Assembly (NCBI GenBank): GCA_013399695.1
Contig: VXAU01000691.1
Coordinates: 558,001 to 622,000 of the forward strand
DNA: 64,000 nt
Direction: 5' to 3'
From: Formicarius rufipectus
Lineage: Eukaryota > Chordata > Aves > Passeriformes > Formicariidae
The notes below the pieces were generated by a model. That model saw nothing but the letters and a program-made list of their open reading frames with translations. It was not told the origin of the DNA and did not search any database. Within the stretch, counting starts at the first letter, position 1, and the number at the start of each line of letters is the position of its first letter. A program made the translations under genes and the position numbers. Positions 35,398 to 48,829 of the stretch are shown one piece after another.

Positions 35398-38300
35398 CAA
35401 ATCAACATTCCTATTCTTCTTCTAATGACTACTATGAGGAAGCCAAGATCCAGCTGTACCCAAATAGAAAAGGAGAGGCTTTTATTTCTCAAGTGTCAAT
35501 GATATCACCAATAGGTCTGTGTGGAGGGGGTTCCCATTTTGAACCTAAAAATGAAGAAATAAATTCAAAAGGAAGCTCTTTGGGTTTTTCAGCAGGCATG
35601 ACTTAGTTGAATTCAGGAGTCTGTCCAAAAATGGGACAGAAATGCACTAATCTAGCAGGGCATGGAGAATTAATCTTGATTATAAATTAATGTTGTCACT
35701 GTAGGCCAGACAGTGGAGATATGGATATGCATAACCTGGCAAGAATATGGTGACAGGACACCACAGTGTTTTGTGATTTTGATTCTGGTTTGTTTTTTTG
35801 TTGGTTTGGTTTGGTTTTTTTTTCCTCTTTTAAATCTTAACTTGAATCAGAACGAAGGCTGGATCACTAAATATAATGAATTATCATTAACTGCATGAAG
35901 CAATTTCATGTGTACAGTTTTGCTAGTCCAGGCATTCTAGCTCTTAGTTTAATTGAATTGGTTGATAAATCTCTCATGACATGCTTTCTATATATGATCT
36001 TCCTATAAAAAAGTTATTTCTACAGAATAAAATTCACTCCATGAGTAGGGTTAGAACAAGGCTCGTACATTGTTTAATCATGTACTCAATGGGTTTCTAA
36101 CAAGCTGTAGGAATGACTTAGGTTGGCCCTCTGTTCATTTATGACTTTTCCATTAACATTTGCAAAACAGGCAATAAGACAAAACATGCGTTGAAGTCAC
36201 ACACTTCAGAAAATGTTTTCACTAAATCATACCAACTCTTTTCATTGTTGAAACGGAATATTCTTATTGAATCAATGACTCCAGTAAATAAACACCCTAT
36301 TGCCCGCAGTGTCTTTTGTATTAGAATTTCAGTTTCTCCACTTGTCCCCGAGGCCAAGAAGGAGCATGACTTTGTGTTGCCCGTGTGCTGCGTCTCATCA
36401 GGTTGTGTCTCAGTATATACATGTCACTTTAGACCTGAGCAGATGTGACAGAAGGTACCAGCCTGCTCTGTGGTGCTGCAGTGTCAGCCCGTGCAGCAGA
36501 GCCATTAGGAAATGTGAGCACACTGACTGGGAAGCACAAAACAAACACACAAACGTCGGATTTTTGATGACAGGAAGTCAAGTAAATTCACAAAAGAACC
36601 CTCCTGGGTGACTACCATGGGAATAATAATGGTTTGCTCTCCTTTTTGTGTTGGCAGCGAGCAATTATCACCTTCAGCAGGGCTGAGGCAGGCAGTGAGT
36701 GCAGGGGAAAAGGAAAGAGGGGCTGGGCCCTACAGGATTTGACACATTTTATTACTGCATGCAGTTTATGGCTTTCAAAAGTAAGATCAATTTTCCCTTC
36801 CTGACTTCAGATTACGATAATTTTTTTATATATATTTGTTTTCAAATGAGGATACTATTGGCTTCCTTTGGCATATTTCTTGATAATATGACTGCTTTGG
36901 TTTTTATAGTGTCTCTTTGACCACAACACAAGATGTTTTGTTTGCTTAAAGCTTTCTTGATATCGGAATGGGAAAAATTACTTCACTAGCCCTAAAAGCA
37001 GTTCCAGGAATAAGACTTGATCCTATTCTCAATTATCTGTCCACATTCCATCAAACATCTGTAGGGAGGTTAAACAAAATGTAAAGACACCCAGGCCTTA
37101 GATCAGCCAGGAAATGTTATCTGGAAATTGACTTTTTTCCCCCTAATATAACAAAAATTAATGCCAGCAAGTCTCTTGGCTGTATGAAAGCCAGTCTCAC
37201 CTTCAAGATAGCCAAACTGTTTCAGAAATGCAATTATCAGACATTTTAATTTCACTATATTTCACAAAAAATGCAGAGGAGGATTCACATCTCAGAAGAG
37301 GATGCAATACCAGTGTAGTCATGCAGAACAGTTTTGTCCTTAGAAGTTATTAGAGTCAGTCAGTGGGAGAAGAGAAATAAAATTAGGTCATCTTAATTCA
37401 AAGCCTTATTTTATTTGCATTCTCATTTGGTTTTGGTAATCATCATCCTTATCCAACCATCATACTTGGATCATTTCTCTCACTCAATAGCTATGTGTTT
37501 GGCAAACGTGGAAAAGTTTGCTTTTTTAACTAATGAGCTTCTCGATTTTTTCCAAGTAGATTTTTCATTGTCCTTTTGATTATTTTGGAGAAATATATAA
37601 AAATGTAGAAAGAGAAAATACAAAGTTGCCATATCTTTTGTGTTACCAAATGAAAGGCTAAACGTTAAATGAAAGGAGAGACATCCCATTAGAATTTGGC
37701 GACAGTGACCACTTCAGCATGGTCAGTATTTCTGAACATTTTGGAGAAACTTTTAACATGAATTTTAAAATGAAAAGGGAAGTTTCTCTTTTGAAGGAAC
37801 AGTTCAGCTAGAAATGCCCACTTGCATCTGTAAGCACACTAATGCATGTGACAGCACGAGAGGCAGGCAGAGAGAGCAGAAGTGCCTCGGTAAGTGGAAA
37901 TAGAGTGAATAACCTTAAGGATTAAAGTACATCAGATCCTTACAGCAAATGACACAGCCCTGCTGTCAGTTATGGGAATAAATACCTCTGTTCCTTTCAT
38001 GAGGGAGCTCTGCCACTGAGGTTTCAAGGACAAAATAAAGAGGGTTTGTTGTTGGGGGGGAGTTTTTTGTTCAGTTTTTAATATAGTCATGAAGAAAATC
38101 CGGGTTGCAAGGCTTTCTGACCTGCAAGCACCTGTCTGTTGTTTTGGCATGCCATAAAATTCAGCACTCCAATCTCTCTTTGGGATACATATTCATAGGT
38201 GATAGACCTGAAATAAAAGCTCATGGTAAACAAAAAGGTTCAGAAGTTCGTTGGTTTAGTGGAGTTGAGGGGTGCAAGGTGGAGAGAAAGGAAAGCAGAC

Positions 38301-41300
38301 AGGACAATTGAAGCAATATGAATATATTGATAGCCAGTACAAGGAAAAGCAATGTGAGAGAATTCAAGAGAGGAAGAAGGGACTGAAATTAAATAATTCT
38401 TTATGTTTTCTTCATCAGAAGAGGAATTTATGTGGTTATTCATCAATATTAACAATGAAACTGCAAACTCAATAATGTTCTTTCTTCCCAACAGAAGGAA
38501 TTTGTGACATGCTTTGCCCCATCCTCTCTTAGCATAAGACCCTGTCTGGACATAAAGAATAAAACTATATTCCAGATCAAAATCCAAAAGAAAATCCAAA
38601 ACAGAAAAGGTAATTTACTAATTTTTTAGTAATATTTTATAATGTGCCATAGAAAAGTCAATGTGACTTTGAGCCCTGAAATAATTTATTATCCAAAATC
38701 CGTGCTCCTATTTAATTACAATATTGCAACATTTCCTCAGTAGAATAGATAATTTCTTTAAATTAGATAGTTCAAGGAATTATAATAATTATATTAAATA
38801 GTCTTTTACCATCTTATACTCTACATTGTTGCAGAGCTTACTCTAATTGCAGTGCACTGCTGCTGAAGTCTCCTCTTGGAGAAGTCTAAACATTGCAGTG
38901 GCTCTGGGATATTCTTTTTATTTATTTTTTTAACTTATGCTTCCATCCATGGGGGTTTGTTTTGCCTTTTCTCAGCAGTTCTACAATGGCTTGGTTTCAT
39001 TTTTGAAGAAGGAGTTATCCAAGCCTCAAGACAAAAATGTTCAAAGCTGAGTTTTTGATCATTTAAACATCAATACCACTGGCTACACAGAAACTATTCA
39101 GAATCCGTTCCCAGGGTTCAAAGGAAGCAAAGAAAAATATTTTCCACAGCATTTCTATCCATTAAGTTTCTTGCCTCCCAAAGGCAATCTGATGTTTTTG
39201 GGCTTGTTTCTGTCCCAAACAGATTTGGTCACTGTCAGCCTCAAAGAGAAACCAAGAGTACCTACCATGGGTTGATCTCACTTATGTGGTTGCCTGTGTT
39301 ATGGTTGATATTCTCAGTGTAAAAAAGGAGGTTATGAAGCTTCATGGCAGAGAAATACCTAATTTTTTCTCCCTTGTTGTAAGGTCCACTAGTCTTGCTT
39401 GCTTGGTCCAACCCTTAAGCTTGGTAAACTATCGGTTTGTCTGGGACAAAGTTATTAAGTGACTCTATAATGCTTGAATAAATAATCAACCTTGATCAGG
39501 TCTGTGTATGCATGAGGTCAATCCTAACCAGCACTTCTCAAGGAACTTCTTTAAGTGCAGTGTTCTGTATTCAATGAAAAAATGCAGGAGCATCAACAAG
39601 AATGATGGGTAAGAGCTCTGAGGAGATCACTTGCCTTGTTCCTTGATTTCATTTAGCAAAGACAAAGAAACCAGAACAGGAACATTCAATCTTGCATTTC
39701 TTTCTCCTGTGTAAGTGCTTCAAATTCATTTCTAAAATGAGGAGATACAAAATGGAACAAGCCCTGCACATTTATTATCTAATGTTTCTTGCTTGTCCAC
39801 AGAATGTCACTGTACATCCATCCTTGTTTCCTCCATTAATTTAATAATGTCCATGGCACCTCCAGGGCACCACCAGGTAGCAGAAGCCTAATGAAAGCTT
39901 CTGTGAACACTCTCACTCACTTATTGCCTCCTGACACATCCAAACAGCCTTATGGCCCAACTGGAGCTCATGCAGCTCTTTAAAGTTAATAAACAAGTAG
40001 TCATTGTTTTAGTGGGGATTTTTTTGTATATTCATATACATATAAATATATTTTCAATATCTCATATACATGTATGTGTACATATTTTATACAAATACTA
40101 CCGTTTAAAAAGAAATATTAACACATTGAGTACCCCAGTGTCTCTGCAGTACCAGGAGCATTAGATTTAATTAGGTAGCAAAAATAGAAACTGGAATCTG
40201 GTTAATAGTTTCCAAAGCTGATCTTAATTGGCTTATTAGTTGGCGATCAAGAAAAAAAATAAATTTCAGATGTTAGTTTAAGTGAATGCTGAATAAATTA
40301 TTCAAAATAACTTTGAGAATCAAATAATTAGACAAATAATATGTAAAGTCAATAAAGTGTGACCATCAACAAATGACAAATGTATGAACAATGGAACAGT
40401 ATTATTCTTCTACTTCTACTTAGCTGTAGAGAGTTCCTGTGTATCCATCAGATTAATTGTTTATTCCAGTTATTACATTCATTCAAGTGTATGAGAAAGC
40501 AAACCATTGATTTATTGCTGTCATGGAGTACTTAGTGCAGCAGTTTAAACAAAGCATGGCTGTCTCCATATATTATTCATGTTTATTATAAATGTAAAGG
40601 AGAAGGTAAAATGCTGCAAGAGTAGGTGTAGGCTCAGCTAGCTACATTTCTGTTGTTTTCTGAATGTATTAAATACAATGTTTACCTGTACAAATAATCA
40701 AACAGAAATTTCCTGCCCTGAATAGGTAATTTCCTCAAGGAGAGACAGTATTATTGAAAGCATTCTCCAAACACTGATTGCTTCATTCTAAACTAAAGCA
40801 CATCATTTGGTATTTAAAATCTGTCTCCATTTGCCTCTTTGTTCTTAATATGCTTGACACACACCCCTCACACATCTTCAAATGGATCTAAAACGTGTCC
40901 TGGATTATTTTTTTTTTGCTGGGATAGCACTGGTTTAGACCGTGGCTCAACCTTCCCCCCTCTCTCAGAAGCCCACTCTTCCCTACTGAGCTGGTTGAAA
41001 TTCAAAGAGTGTTCAGATATAAAAAGAGTATTCAGACCCTGTCACTCTCACAGACCTGGCTGCAAGGCTGAGTTATATTTTGGTTTTAGGCTAGTAATAT
41101 ATCAGTGGTTATGTCAAGTCTTCTTTAGAGTTTTGAAGCTGTGGTTCACTCCATTTCATTAGCTGCCGTTTTTCCCTCCCCCAGCTGTGTGCACCACATT
41201 TCAGCAGTGACCTCTCCCTTTCCAACAGCCTGAAATACCCTCGCTGGAGAGCCCCCACGCCTTCCTTAGCCTCAGAAAATGTAGGAAATCACTTGGGCTT

Positions 41301-41488
41301 TGTTCTTCAATTACATATTCACCACGTAACACTGACACAAGGAAAGTGAAGTTCTAGGTACATGTTTCTAATTAGAATACTATTCCAATTACTGACTTGA
41401 AATCAGACTCCTACTGTGCAGGATTCTGTTATGAAATGTATCCAAGGAAAGTGAGATAGGGCAAGACAGAGTCCTTTTTTTTTTTTTT
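35398..41488. other. Unique A+T-rich DNA with simple repeats
   Basis: Simple-sequence patches are a T/G-rich tract at 35787-35829 and an alternating TATA/CATA-rich tract at about 40026-40093. A 37-nt exon-like segment at about 36657-36693 has a good acceptor and a GTGAGT donor but is too short to judge. The exon-like segment at 38495-38609 is listed separately. No transposon is recognised. Confidence 0.5.
38495..38609 (+). CDS. Candidate coding exon
   Basis: A strong acceptor (GTTCTTTCTTCCCAACAG, ending 38494) opens a frame of 38 codons plus one base to a moderate donor (AAAAG/GTAATT). If the donor is ignored, the frame closes after about six more codons. The second half is very Lys/Ile/Gln-rich. 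Phase 0 at the start would fit the 28133 donor, but the fit is not unique. No family is recognised; an A-rich composition can produce such a peptide by chance. Confidence 0.15.
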
Positions 41489-41534
41489 NNNNNNNNNNNN
41501 NNNNNNNNNNNNNNNNNNNNNNNNNNNNNNNNNN
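41489..41534. other. Assembly gap (46 N) at a poly-T tract
   Basis: Forty-six N follow an uninterrupted run of at least 14 T and precede AAAGAATAGG. The gap very likely reflects failure to sequence through a homopolymer; its true length and content are unknown. The open frame spanning it is an artefact of translating N. Confidence 0.97.
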
Positions 41535-43025
41535 AAAGAATAGGCCCAGAACACCAAGTTATGTGTACATGGTACATGGATATCAGAGTGAAAGAGAGGG
41601 TGGGTAAGCCCTTGAAGGCATAATAATAGTGCGTGTTAAGGTCACCATTTTCATTTCAGACTACAGCAACAGCTATTTAAAAAATAAATTTACAACCAGG
41701 AAGAATCTGGAAATAACACAGCGTTGCAGCACCTTTACAGGTGTTGTCACGTCTTGTCAGCCAAAAGAAAATAAACTTCCAAAGTAAATAATTGCCACTC
41801 CCTAAAACCCAAACCTCTTTTTAGACCACAGAGAATAACAAACCAGAAATCCGAAATATTTTGAATAACAGAAGTGATCAGTCACCATCCATCCCCAGGG
41901 TAGATAGACTGTGTGCATGTAGAGAAACAGTTCCTGTGTTAATTCTTGCCTGTTTCTTTGCCTGCAAGGTCTTGAAAAAATATTAAATTTGATCTTGAAA
42001 TAAATAAGGTCTGAACTTCTCTTATGCTTTATTCTAATTTTTAGCAGATTAGACTTGGTAAGACTCTTAGCATTTTAAATCTTAAAATACAGTCTTTAAG
42101 TAAGCATGTCTTTGCTGACCTGTCACCTTTAAGTTATTTGCAGGGAACTTTGATTAAGTAGCATTAACTAAGTCTTCTCCTTAAATGATTTGAAAAATGT
42201 AACTTTAAATAGGTCATATTTAAAAACCCCCAACTTTCTGAGCTACTTTCCTCAAGTCTCTCCCCTATGGATTGTCTTAATAGGCAAAGCTCTGTCTGCG
42301 TTTGCTGGAGGTTGCAGCCTTTACTGGCAACAAAGCCAGTGTGTTCAGGAGACAGATTCCTACAGAGACCTTGGAGCTTTCATGTGGGACCTCTGTCTCC
42401 TGGAAATGGTATTGTATCTTACACAAAAAAAGCACCTTCCTCACTCCAACTCTTACAATCACTGAAAAATGAGTTCTGCAGAGCACACAACTCTGCAATC
42501 CTGTTTAATCAGCGACTGAGGCAGCCCTCCTCAGCTATGGATTATGCTGAGAGACCTTATATTACTATTAGCATTCTTGCTTGCCTCTAAGAACATTCTG
42601 CTATATCAAAAAAAGTATGTGTGCATCTTGGAAAATATTTACTTTTCTGCATGAACAACTTGAAGCTCCATTTTTGTGTTTTCCCCCTTGTGGCTGAGGT
42701 GAATAACTCGTTCTAATAATTACAGTGATAATGGTTTTCAACGGCTTATGTTTCCCAGGCTCTTTGACAATTTACAAACACAGAGCATCCTTCTCACACC
42801 CACCAAGTGAACTTAAATAACTCTTCAAAGGTGGCCTGGTCAGATTGTGAAGTACATGAGTACATCTGCTTTGGATGCTGTTTTCCAGCATGCCACCAAA
42901 AGCTCAGGAGCAGAGCAGCAATTTTATGTTCTCACATTCTCATTTTTTGACAGAAGAATCCAAAAAGAAATTTCTCACACTCTTTTTTATTGGTTTTTAT
43001 TTATTTATTCTTTTTTTAATTGCAG

Positions 43026-43146
43026 AGAAAGTCTGGACGAAGCTCTTGAGCTTCTGCTGTTTCTGTGGAGTTCCTTCCCACAGTCAGTCCCTGCTGACAG
43101 ATTTCAGTCACTGCTGAGGAGAGCAAATATTTATGGAGGCTTTTAA
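43026..43146 (+). CDS. Candidate terminal coding exon
   Basis: A strong acceptor (TTCTTTTTTTAATTGCAG, ending 43025) is followed by one base and 39 codons to TAA (43144-43146). The peptide is Leu-rich and amphipathic, with an acidic start, a FLW hydrophobic core and an Arg-Arg near the end, consistent with a helical tail. A second frame is also open for 29 codons, which weakens the case. No upstream exon of matching phase was found nearby and no family is recognised. Confidence 0.18.
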
Positions 43147-43429
43147 AGTAATATCTAAAACCAGGTGACCTGGAACTGAAAGGCTTGTGTGGTGTTGGTA
43201 ACTCCCTCAACCCCAAGATCTCCTGAGAAATGCTTGGTAGCAAGAGAAGTCTGAGTGATGCAGAGTTTCATTAGCAGAAACATTTCTCTTACCTTTGAGA
43301 GCCTCTCACACAGCTAAAATTTGCCACTTCAGTTTCCATGGCTGGTTTATCACCTTTGTTCCCTTGTGCCATGCTTTGGGAAGTTATCTACAGCAAAAAA
43401 AAAAGAAGCCACTGGACATATTTACTTAC

Positions 43430-43551
43430 CAAGTAGAACCCCTTCCTTCTTGGAATATTTTCACCTGACCTTGTTGGTCTCGTTATCTCAAGAAGGGGAT
43501 GTTCCTGAGATTCCTTTAGATGCAATCGTTGCTTCAGTGTGGCATTTAGGA
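43430..43551 (-). CDS. Candidate internal coding exon, minus strand
   Basis: On the minus strand an acceptor (GTGTCTCATCTTTACACAAG, just right of 43551) and a strong donor (TACTTG/GTAAGTAAA, left of 43430) bound 122 nt with two bases plus 40 open codons (phase 1 to 0). The peptide is hydrophilic and balanced (Lys, Arg, Glu, His, Pro). The frame also continues open upstream of the acceptor for about 30 codons, so the boundary is not forced by stops. No partner exon and no family identified. Confidence 0.2.
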
Positions 43552-46500
43552 CTTGTGTAAAGATGAGACACAGTAAGGCACCTTTTTTCCTACATTTCTT
43601 CCCATGCTCCTTTTTCTCAGCTGTTCCTAAACACCTGGTACACAAGAACCTCTGTAGAGGTTGCAGGAAATTTTCAGCCTGTAGAAAAGTTTCAGCTGTT
43701 AAGAAGACTTAGCAGAGCACTAATAAAATCTAAACACTTATAGTCAAATCTTATTCCTGATGCTGCTAAATGGGAACTTACAACTTAACATAATAGGCAA
43801 TTTAGCATACAAATGTGCCCCATAAAAGCAGGATGTTGGCAGTGCAAAACTATAAATGTTAACCTTTGGGCAAGCTGTTACAAATGTGCTACAGGCTCTT
43901 GCAATTTTAATGAACTTGTTTGCACATATGAGGTTTATTTTGTACTAAACACTAGGATACACACACACCAAATAAGAGGAGCACCTTCAGAAAGGCAGAT
44001 GTGTGGGAGTTCATTCTGTCTTATTCATCTGTTATCAGAGGTTTATACCAGTGGACAAGGAAAATGGCCTTTTTGCCCTCAGAAATATGACTGACGAGCA
44101 ACAGATAACTCTCCTAACAGAAACAATAGGAAATGTTTTGTAACTACAAGTGTTTGTGGTCAAGACTTATATTCTGGACAAGCACAGATGTTAATGAATG
44201 TGATTTTTCTGAGTTGTTATTCCATTATTTTTTGGTAAGTTCCTCCAAAAGCGCAAGTTGCTGAAAATGTGAGAAATCTGTAACAATTTCAAACCTAAAT
44301 CAGGGCTAATAGTCATCTTATGAACTAGTAGGCACCTGTGACCTTCTGTTGTGAGTAATTTGGGTTTGATGAATCAATGCCTAAGCATCCTCAGAATCAA
44401 ATAATCCTGCAGAGCAACCAGATTAAGTTGCTCCATTTCAGGGAAGCACTTGTAAAATCCCCCACATTTTCATGGTGCTTTGCTAGTCAGGAACACAACA
44501 CTCACAGTCCAGCCTTGATGGTGGCTCTGCTTTCAGTTCAAGCCTCTCACGTGTTTTGGCTTTGGTTGGCCACTTCATTCCAAACCAGAATTATTCAGAG
44601 CTTCTCTTTCAACATCATGTGTGAAAGATGAATCATAAAAAAAGGATGATGTTGCAGTTTTTTCTGACTCCATTGACAAATTTTCTTCACCTTACACCCC
44701 ACGACTGCCTCAGCAGAATATCAGGCTTTCAGTTTACATTCTCACAGTTCAACAACATGTCTACCATAACAAGCATTTTTCTTACTTTCTTATTGCTTCA
44801 TGTAAAGAAAAGGAATGCAAAGAAACTTCTTTTTAATAAGCTATGAGGTTCTTTAAGCTTGGATAACAACCTTAACCGCCCACAAAGCATGGATCTATAT
44901 TGTACAGAGAATTCATGCAGAGGCAAAGAAGTATTATCAGGTATTTCTCATCTAGCAATTTCTTTTTCTTTTCACTGTTAATATATATATATATACACAG
45001 AGATAACAATCTGGACACTCATTAAGATATAAGGCATGAAGAAAACACAGGTTTTCCTAATAACTTACATTATTATAAGGCCTAAAAAATTCACATAGCT
45101 ATGCATTAAATGGGAATTTAAAACATGAAGGTGAGAATAAAACTGAGAAAATGTTGGGAATGCAAAACCACTGGAAACTTTCATTTTTAGACATTGAGTC
45201 AGTAAGAGAAGTTTCTCTAACGTTATCCTCTATGTCCAGTATCATGTACTGAGTTTGGATCCAAATAAACCAAAATATTCCACTTCGTGTTTGCTTATAT
45301 ACAAGCTCAGAACCAGAGTTTCTTGTACAGTGGAAACTAAAAATCAGAGGTTCATTCATCTAAAAATTAATTTTCATTCATTAAAAAATTATGTCATAGT
45401 AGAATGATTAAACTGAATAATTGAATTAATACTATTGTACTCTACTATGTATGAGTAGCCCTTAACACAGACAGCTGTAAAGATGGACCATTTCAGGTTT
45501 GCTTTTTAAGAGCAGAGCTTCACTTGCATGGTTGATTGCTTTTGTTTCTCTGTGTTGTGTCATCTTACACGCTGGAAAAAATGTCCTTGACATTAATTTT
45601 CTGTAGAAAACAACTAGGAAAATTATTTGCATAACTGTAAAAACAAAACTCCTTCAAGTCATAAGTGTTGTGAAATATTCATGCTCATTCCAACTTGGCC
45701 TACAAATTGTACAGTTCAGTGCTTTGCAGTTCGAATTCCTGAGTTGAACTTAATCAAGTCTAATGGTGCAAAGGTGATTATCTGTCTTCTTCTGAGCTGA
45801 AGAATGTAATAACACTGGTTACATTAGGAAGACAATTTATTATCGGCACGATGACAGAAAAAGGTAAAGAAAAAGTAATTTATGGCAGACCCTTCCATGG
45901 TTAATGTATTAGTTGCAGCAGAGGTTAAAACTTTCATCTTCTTAGACTTAAACTTGGAGAACTGAGAAAGCTTGTGAACACAGGAGACAGAACACGTGTG
46001 ACAACACAGAAACTGCACTTCTTTATTTATATAGCAGATAGAGTTTCATTCCTTTGGTGCTATTCCAGCATTATTGTGTTTTATGGTATGAAGAGTTCCC
46101 CTGAAGTACAGGAGGAGAATCCTTGGGGTTGCATTTGCTTTTTCAGGTTGTTGCCTTTTATGATCCCTTGGGAAAAACTGCTCAGCTATATTGTGGCTCC
46201 ACTTATGGCAAAAGACAGAATCAGGACAGGAATATATTTCTCATTGCTCCTATTAGTCTGGGGGAAGTCGCTCAGTGTCAATAGGACTTGAGGATAACAG
46301 GGAGCACACGGACCTCAGATGAATGGCATAAGAAGCACAGCTTCTTCAACCCTTATTGCCTCTGCCTTTTCTGAGAATGATCAGGATGTCAAATAAAACA
46401 AAAAACAGAGATTTATTTTTTTTTCAAGAGAGATGTTTTCTCAAAACATCCCAATAATAACAGGGGTAAAAAAACCATTCTTTTCCATTTTCTGGCGTAG

Positions 46501-47336
46501 GAAACCCAGCACTTTCTTGCCGTATTGCACCTGTTGCAATTGCACTACTGTAGCCTATGTCAGGAAAGTGGGAACCTGAAATACAGCAGCGTATCTCTGG
46601 CTCATATTATTGTCATATTTATGGGTTTGTCTCTTTTTTTCCCACGTGCCAGTTTAATTCTGCCTTTAAGCCACAGCCTGTCTCATCATTCTGAGACACA
46701 AAACTTGTATATTAAGAGTCACAGGTAGACTGAGTTTGACTGATCTGTCCTTCAGATTTTTAAATTTATTACATTTTATTGATTATCTCCACAGACATTT
46801 TCTCAATTTTGTCCACTAATTTAGCAGAACAAATTTTGGCAATTTTAAAAAAATATAAGGTGGTTGTCAGCTGTGAGAGTCCTCCACATTTACCCCAAAC
46901 ATCTCTTACTAGATGTAGCAATTTTTGGTTGCTATTAAAACAGATTGTGTCTTTGTACACCCAAACACAGCAGCTCTTTGACAATATGATTATTCCATTA
47001 GAATAATCTCTCTTTGATTTCAGAACATGTTAAAGATAAAACTAAGAGAGAAAATAAACTGGCATACTGCAAGTATATGTGATTTCATACAGAATTGCAG
47101 CAAAAAATGTCTGTGCAGTGGACTATATTTTAAATGACATTAAATTCATCGTGTCATTTCCTGAATTCTACATAACATTCAGGGAAACAGTCACTTGTGC
47201 TGCATAAAATGTAGTTCCCACAGAATCCAGCACCTCACTCCAATCAAGATCCATCACCTTTCAAGCCAGAAACAACCCCTGATTGAATTAGGTGCATTAA
47301 GAATTGAATCTAATACACAGTATATTAAATCACTTG

Positions 47337-47951
47337 ATGAAATCAACTTGTGATTATGGAATAATGCTACGACATCCTTGCCTGGATTGCCTGCATCTTT
47401 CAGGAAGCCTGATTGTGTGTAGTTTCCTTACTGGAACTTTAGAGTTAAGAAGGTCTCTGGCCATCAGTGAGACTGACATAATAACTGTGTGGGTTTTCAG
47501 AGCCATAGGACTGTGTTCATCTAGATATGTTCAGGAATACTGGCTTAAAAAAGTCAATTATTTTCCCCTGCATACCTGCCAAACATACTTCAGTGACTCC
47601 TTTTCTAACATAAGTAGATTTCTTTCCTCCAAAGTGCTGATAATCAGTTGTCAGGCTTTCCTATCTTCTCTTTGGTGCTATTCAATGAAGAACATTCATT
47701 TCACTCATGCAAAAACCTCTGCGAGATTTGGCTTATCAGAAAAAAGGGTTTCTGAATGTGTTTGGCTTTGCTTTTGTGGTTCCATTTCAAGACTAGTCTG
47801 TGTGACCAGATATCCCAGAGCAGTGGTAAATAGAGCCAGGGGTTGCTTAGTACAAACATTTGCTGTCTTGAATGTGTTGCTGTCTCATTACAACCTGTTC
47901 CAACCTCTGCATGAGCAGGTCTCTTATTTACACTCTCCTCCATTCATGTAG
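47337..47951 (+). other. 204-codon ORF of unknown origin
   Basis: An uninterrupted frame runs from an ATG at 47337 (in-frame TTG at 47304) to a stop at 47949-47951, in DNA that is not notably G+C-rich. The peptide is rich in Cys, Ser, Leu, Phe and His with no signal peptide, catalytic motif or transposon signature that I recognise. The composition looks like translated non-coding DNA, yet the length is unusual for this base composition. No promoter or poly(A) context was identified. Confidence 0.15.
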
Positions 47952-48829
47952 GGAACATTGACATTTAAGGCAGCAGAATGGTGGACAGACAGCAGAAAGC
48001 AGAGTGAAAGGACACCATTCCAATCCTTTTAATATACTCTCTTCTCATTACTTTTAGCACCAGAAATCGATGCCTCTGTATCAAAAATTTAAGAGTTTCT
48101 GATTTTAAGATTCTCAGATAAAGATGGTAATGGTTAAAGCCTAGAATTCAGATGAAAATTTATGGTAGTCTGGATCACCTGAGCTTCTGGGAGCTGTCAG
48201 TCAAACAACACATACAGACAGCAAAAAGTATGGATTGCTTTTGACTCACTCCCAAAGCAAGTTTGAGGCCACTACAGTACCACAAGGACTGCTAGACTTA
48301 GAACTCTCAGATGAAAAGATATGCCATATCTTCTATTCTGCCCTGGTCTCTATAATGTCATTATCTCATTTTTTATATAAATGGACATGACAAATTTTGC
48401 CCATATAGCTTTATACAGCCTCAATGGAATATTCACAGGTAGATAATCGAGTCATGCTGTGCATTAGACACTTATTTTAGCTGTACTCTCAGTGAGCCCT
48501 GTGAAGTACTAATTTTATCATATATAAAAAGCAACAAAATGATACTTAATTTCTGGGATTCCTTAAATAGACAAAGAGATTACTCTAAAAATAAGGTAAG
48601 AACAAACTTTCAGACCTGAAAGTGAATCAGCTGTTTGAAGCCTGCCTGGCAGCTGCCTGAAAACAGCACAGCTCAGGCAGTCACCACGGGGCCTCATGTT
48701 TCACATCTCTGGCTCCCTGGGTGTTGAAGGGAGATGCCTGTGCCAGCTTACAGGGGACAATGGATGGGTTCAGCTGCACTGGCTCCCTGGCTGTCCTCCT
48801 AAAAGACACAAAATGAACCAGCAGAAACC
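47952..48829. other. Non-coding DNA leading into the CR1 copy
   Basis: Unique A+T-rich sequence up to about 48600, then a G+C-richer part. The CR1 alignment becomes hard to follow before about 48830, so some of 48690-48829 may be diverged CR1 coding sequence. Confidence 0.45.

Larger units (their letters stand above)
41535..47336. other. Mostly unique non-coding DNA
   Basis: Two opposed exon-like segments lie at 43026-43146 (plus) and 43430-43551 (minus) and are listed separately. A short (TA)n run of about eight units lies at 44979-44995. No transposon was recognised. Confidence 0.5.

Noticed and set aside
36657..36693. 37-nt exon-like segment with good splice sites
   Set aside because: Too short to judge, open in two frames.
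37802..37889. Phase 1-1 exon-like segment ending at CTCG/GTAAGT
   Set aside because: Weak acceptor, Arg/Gln-rich peptide from a purine-rich stretch, no partner.
41389..41577. Frame spanning the N gap
   Set aside because: Artefact of translating unknown bases as open sequence.
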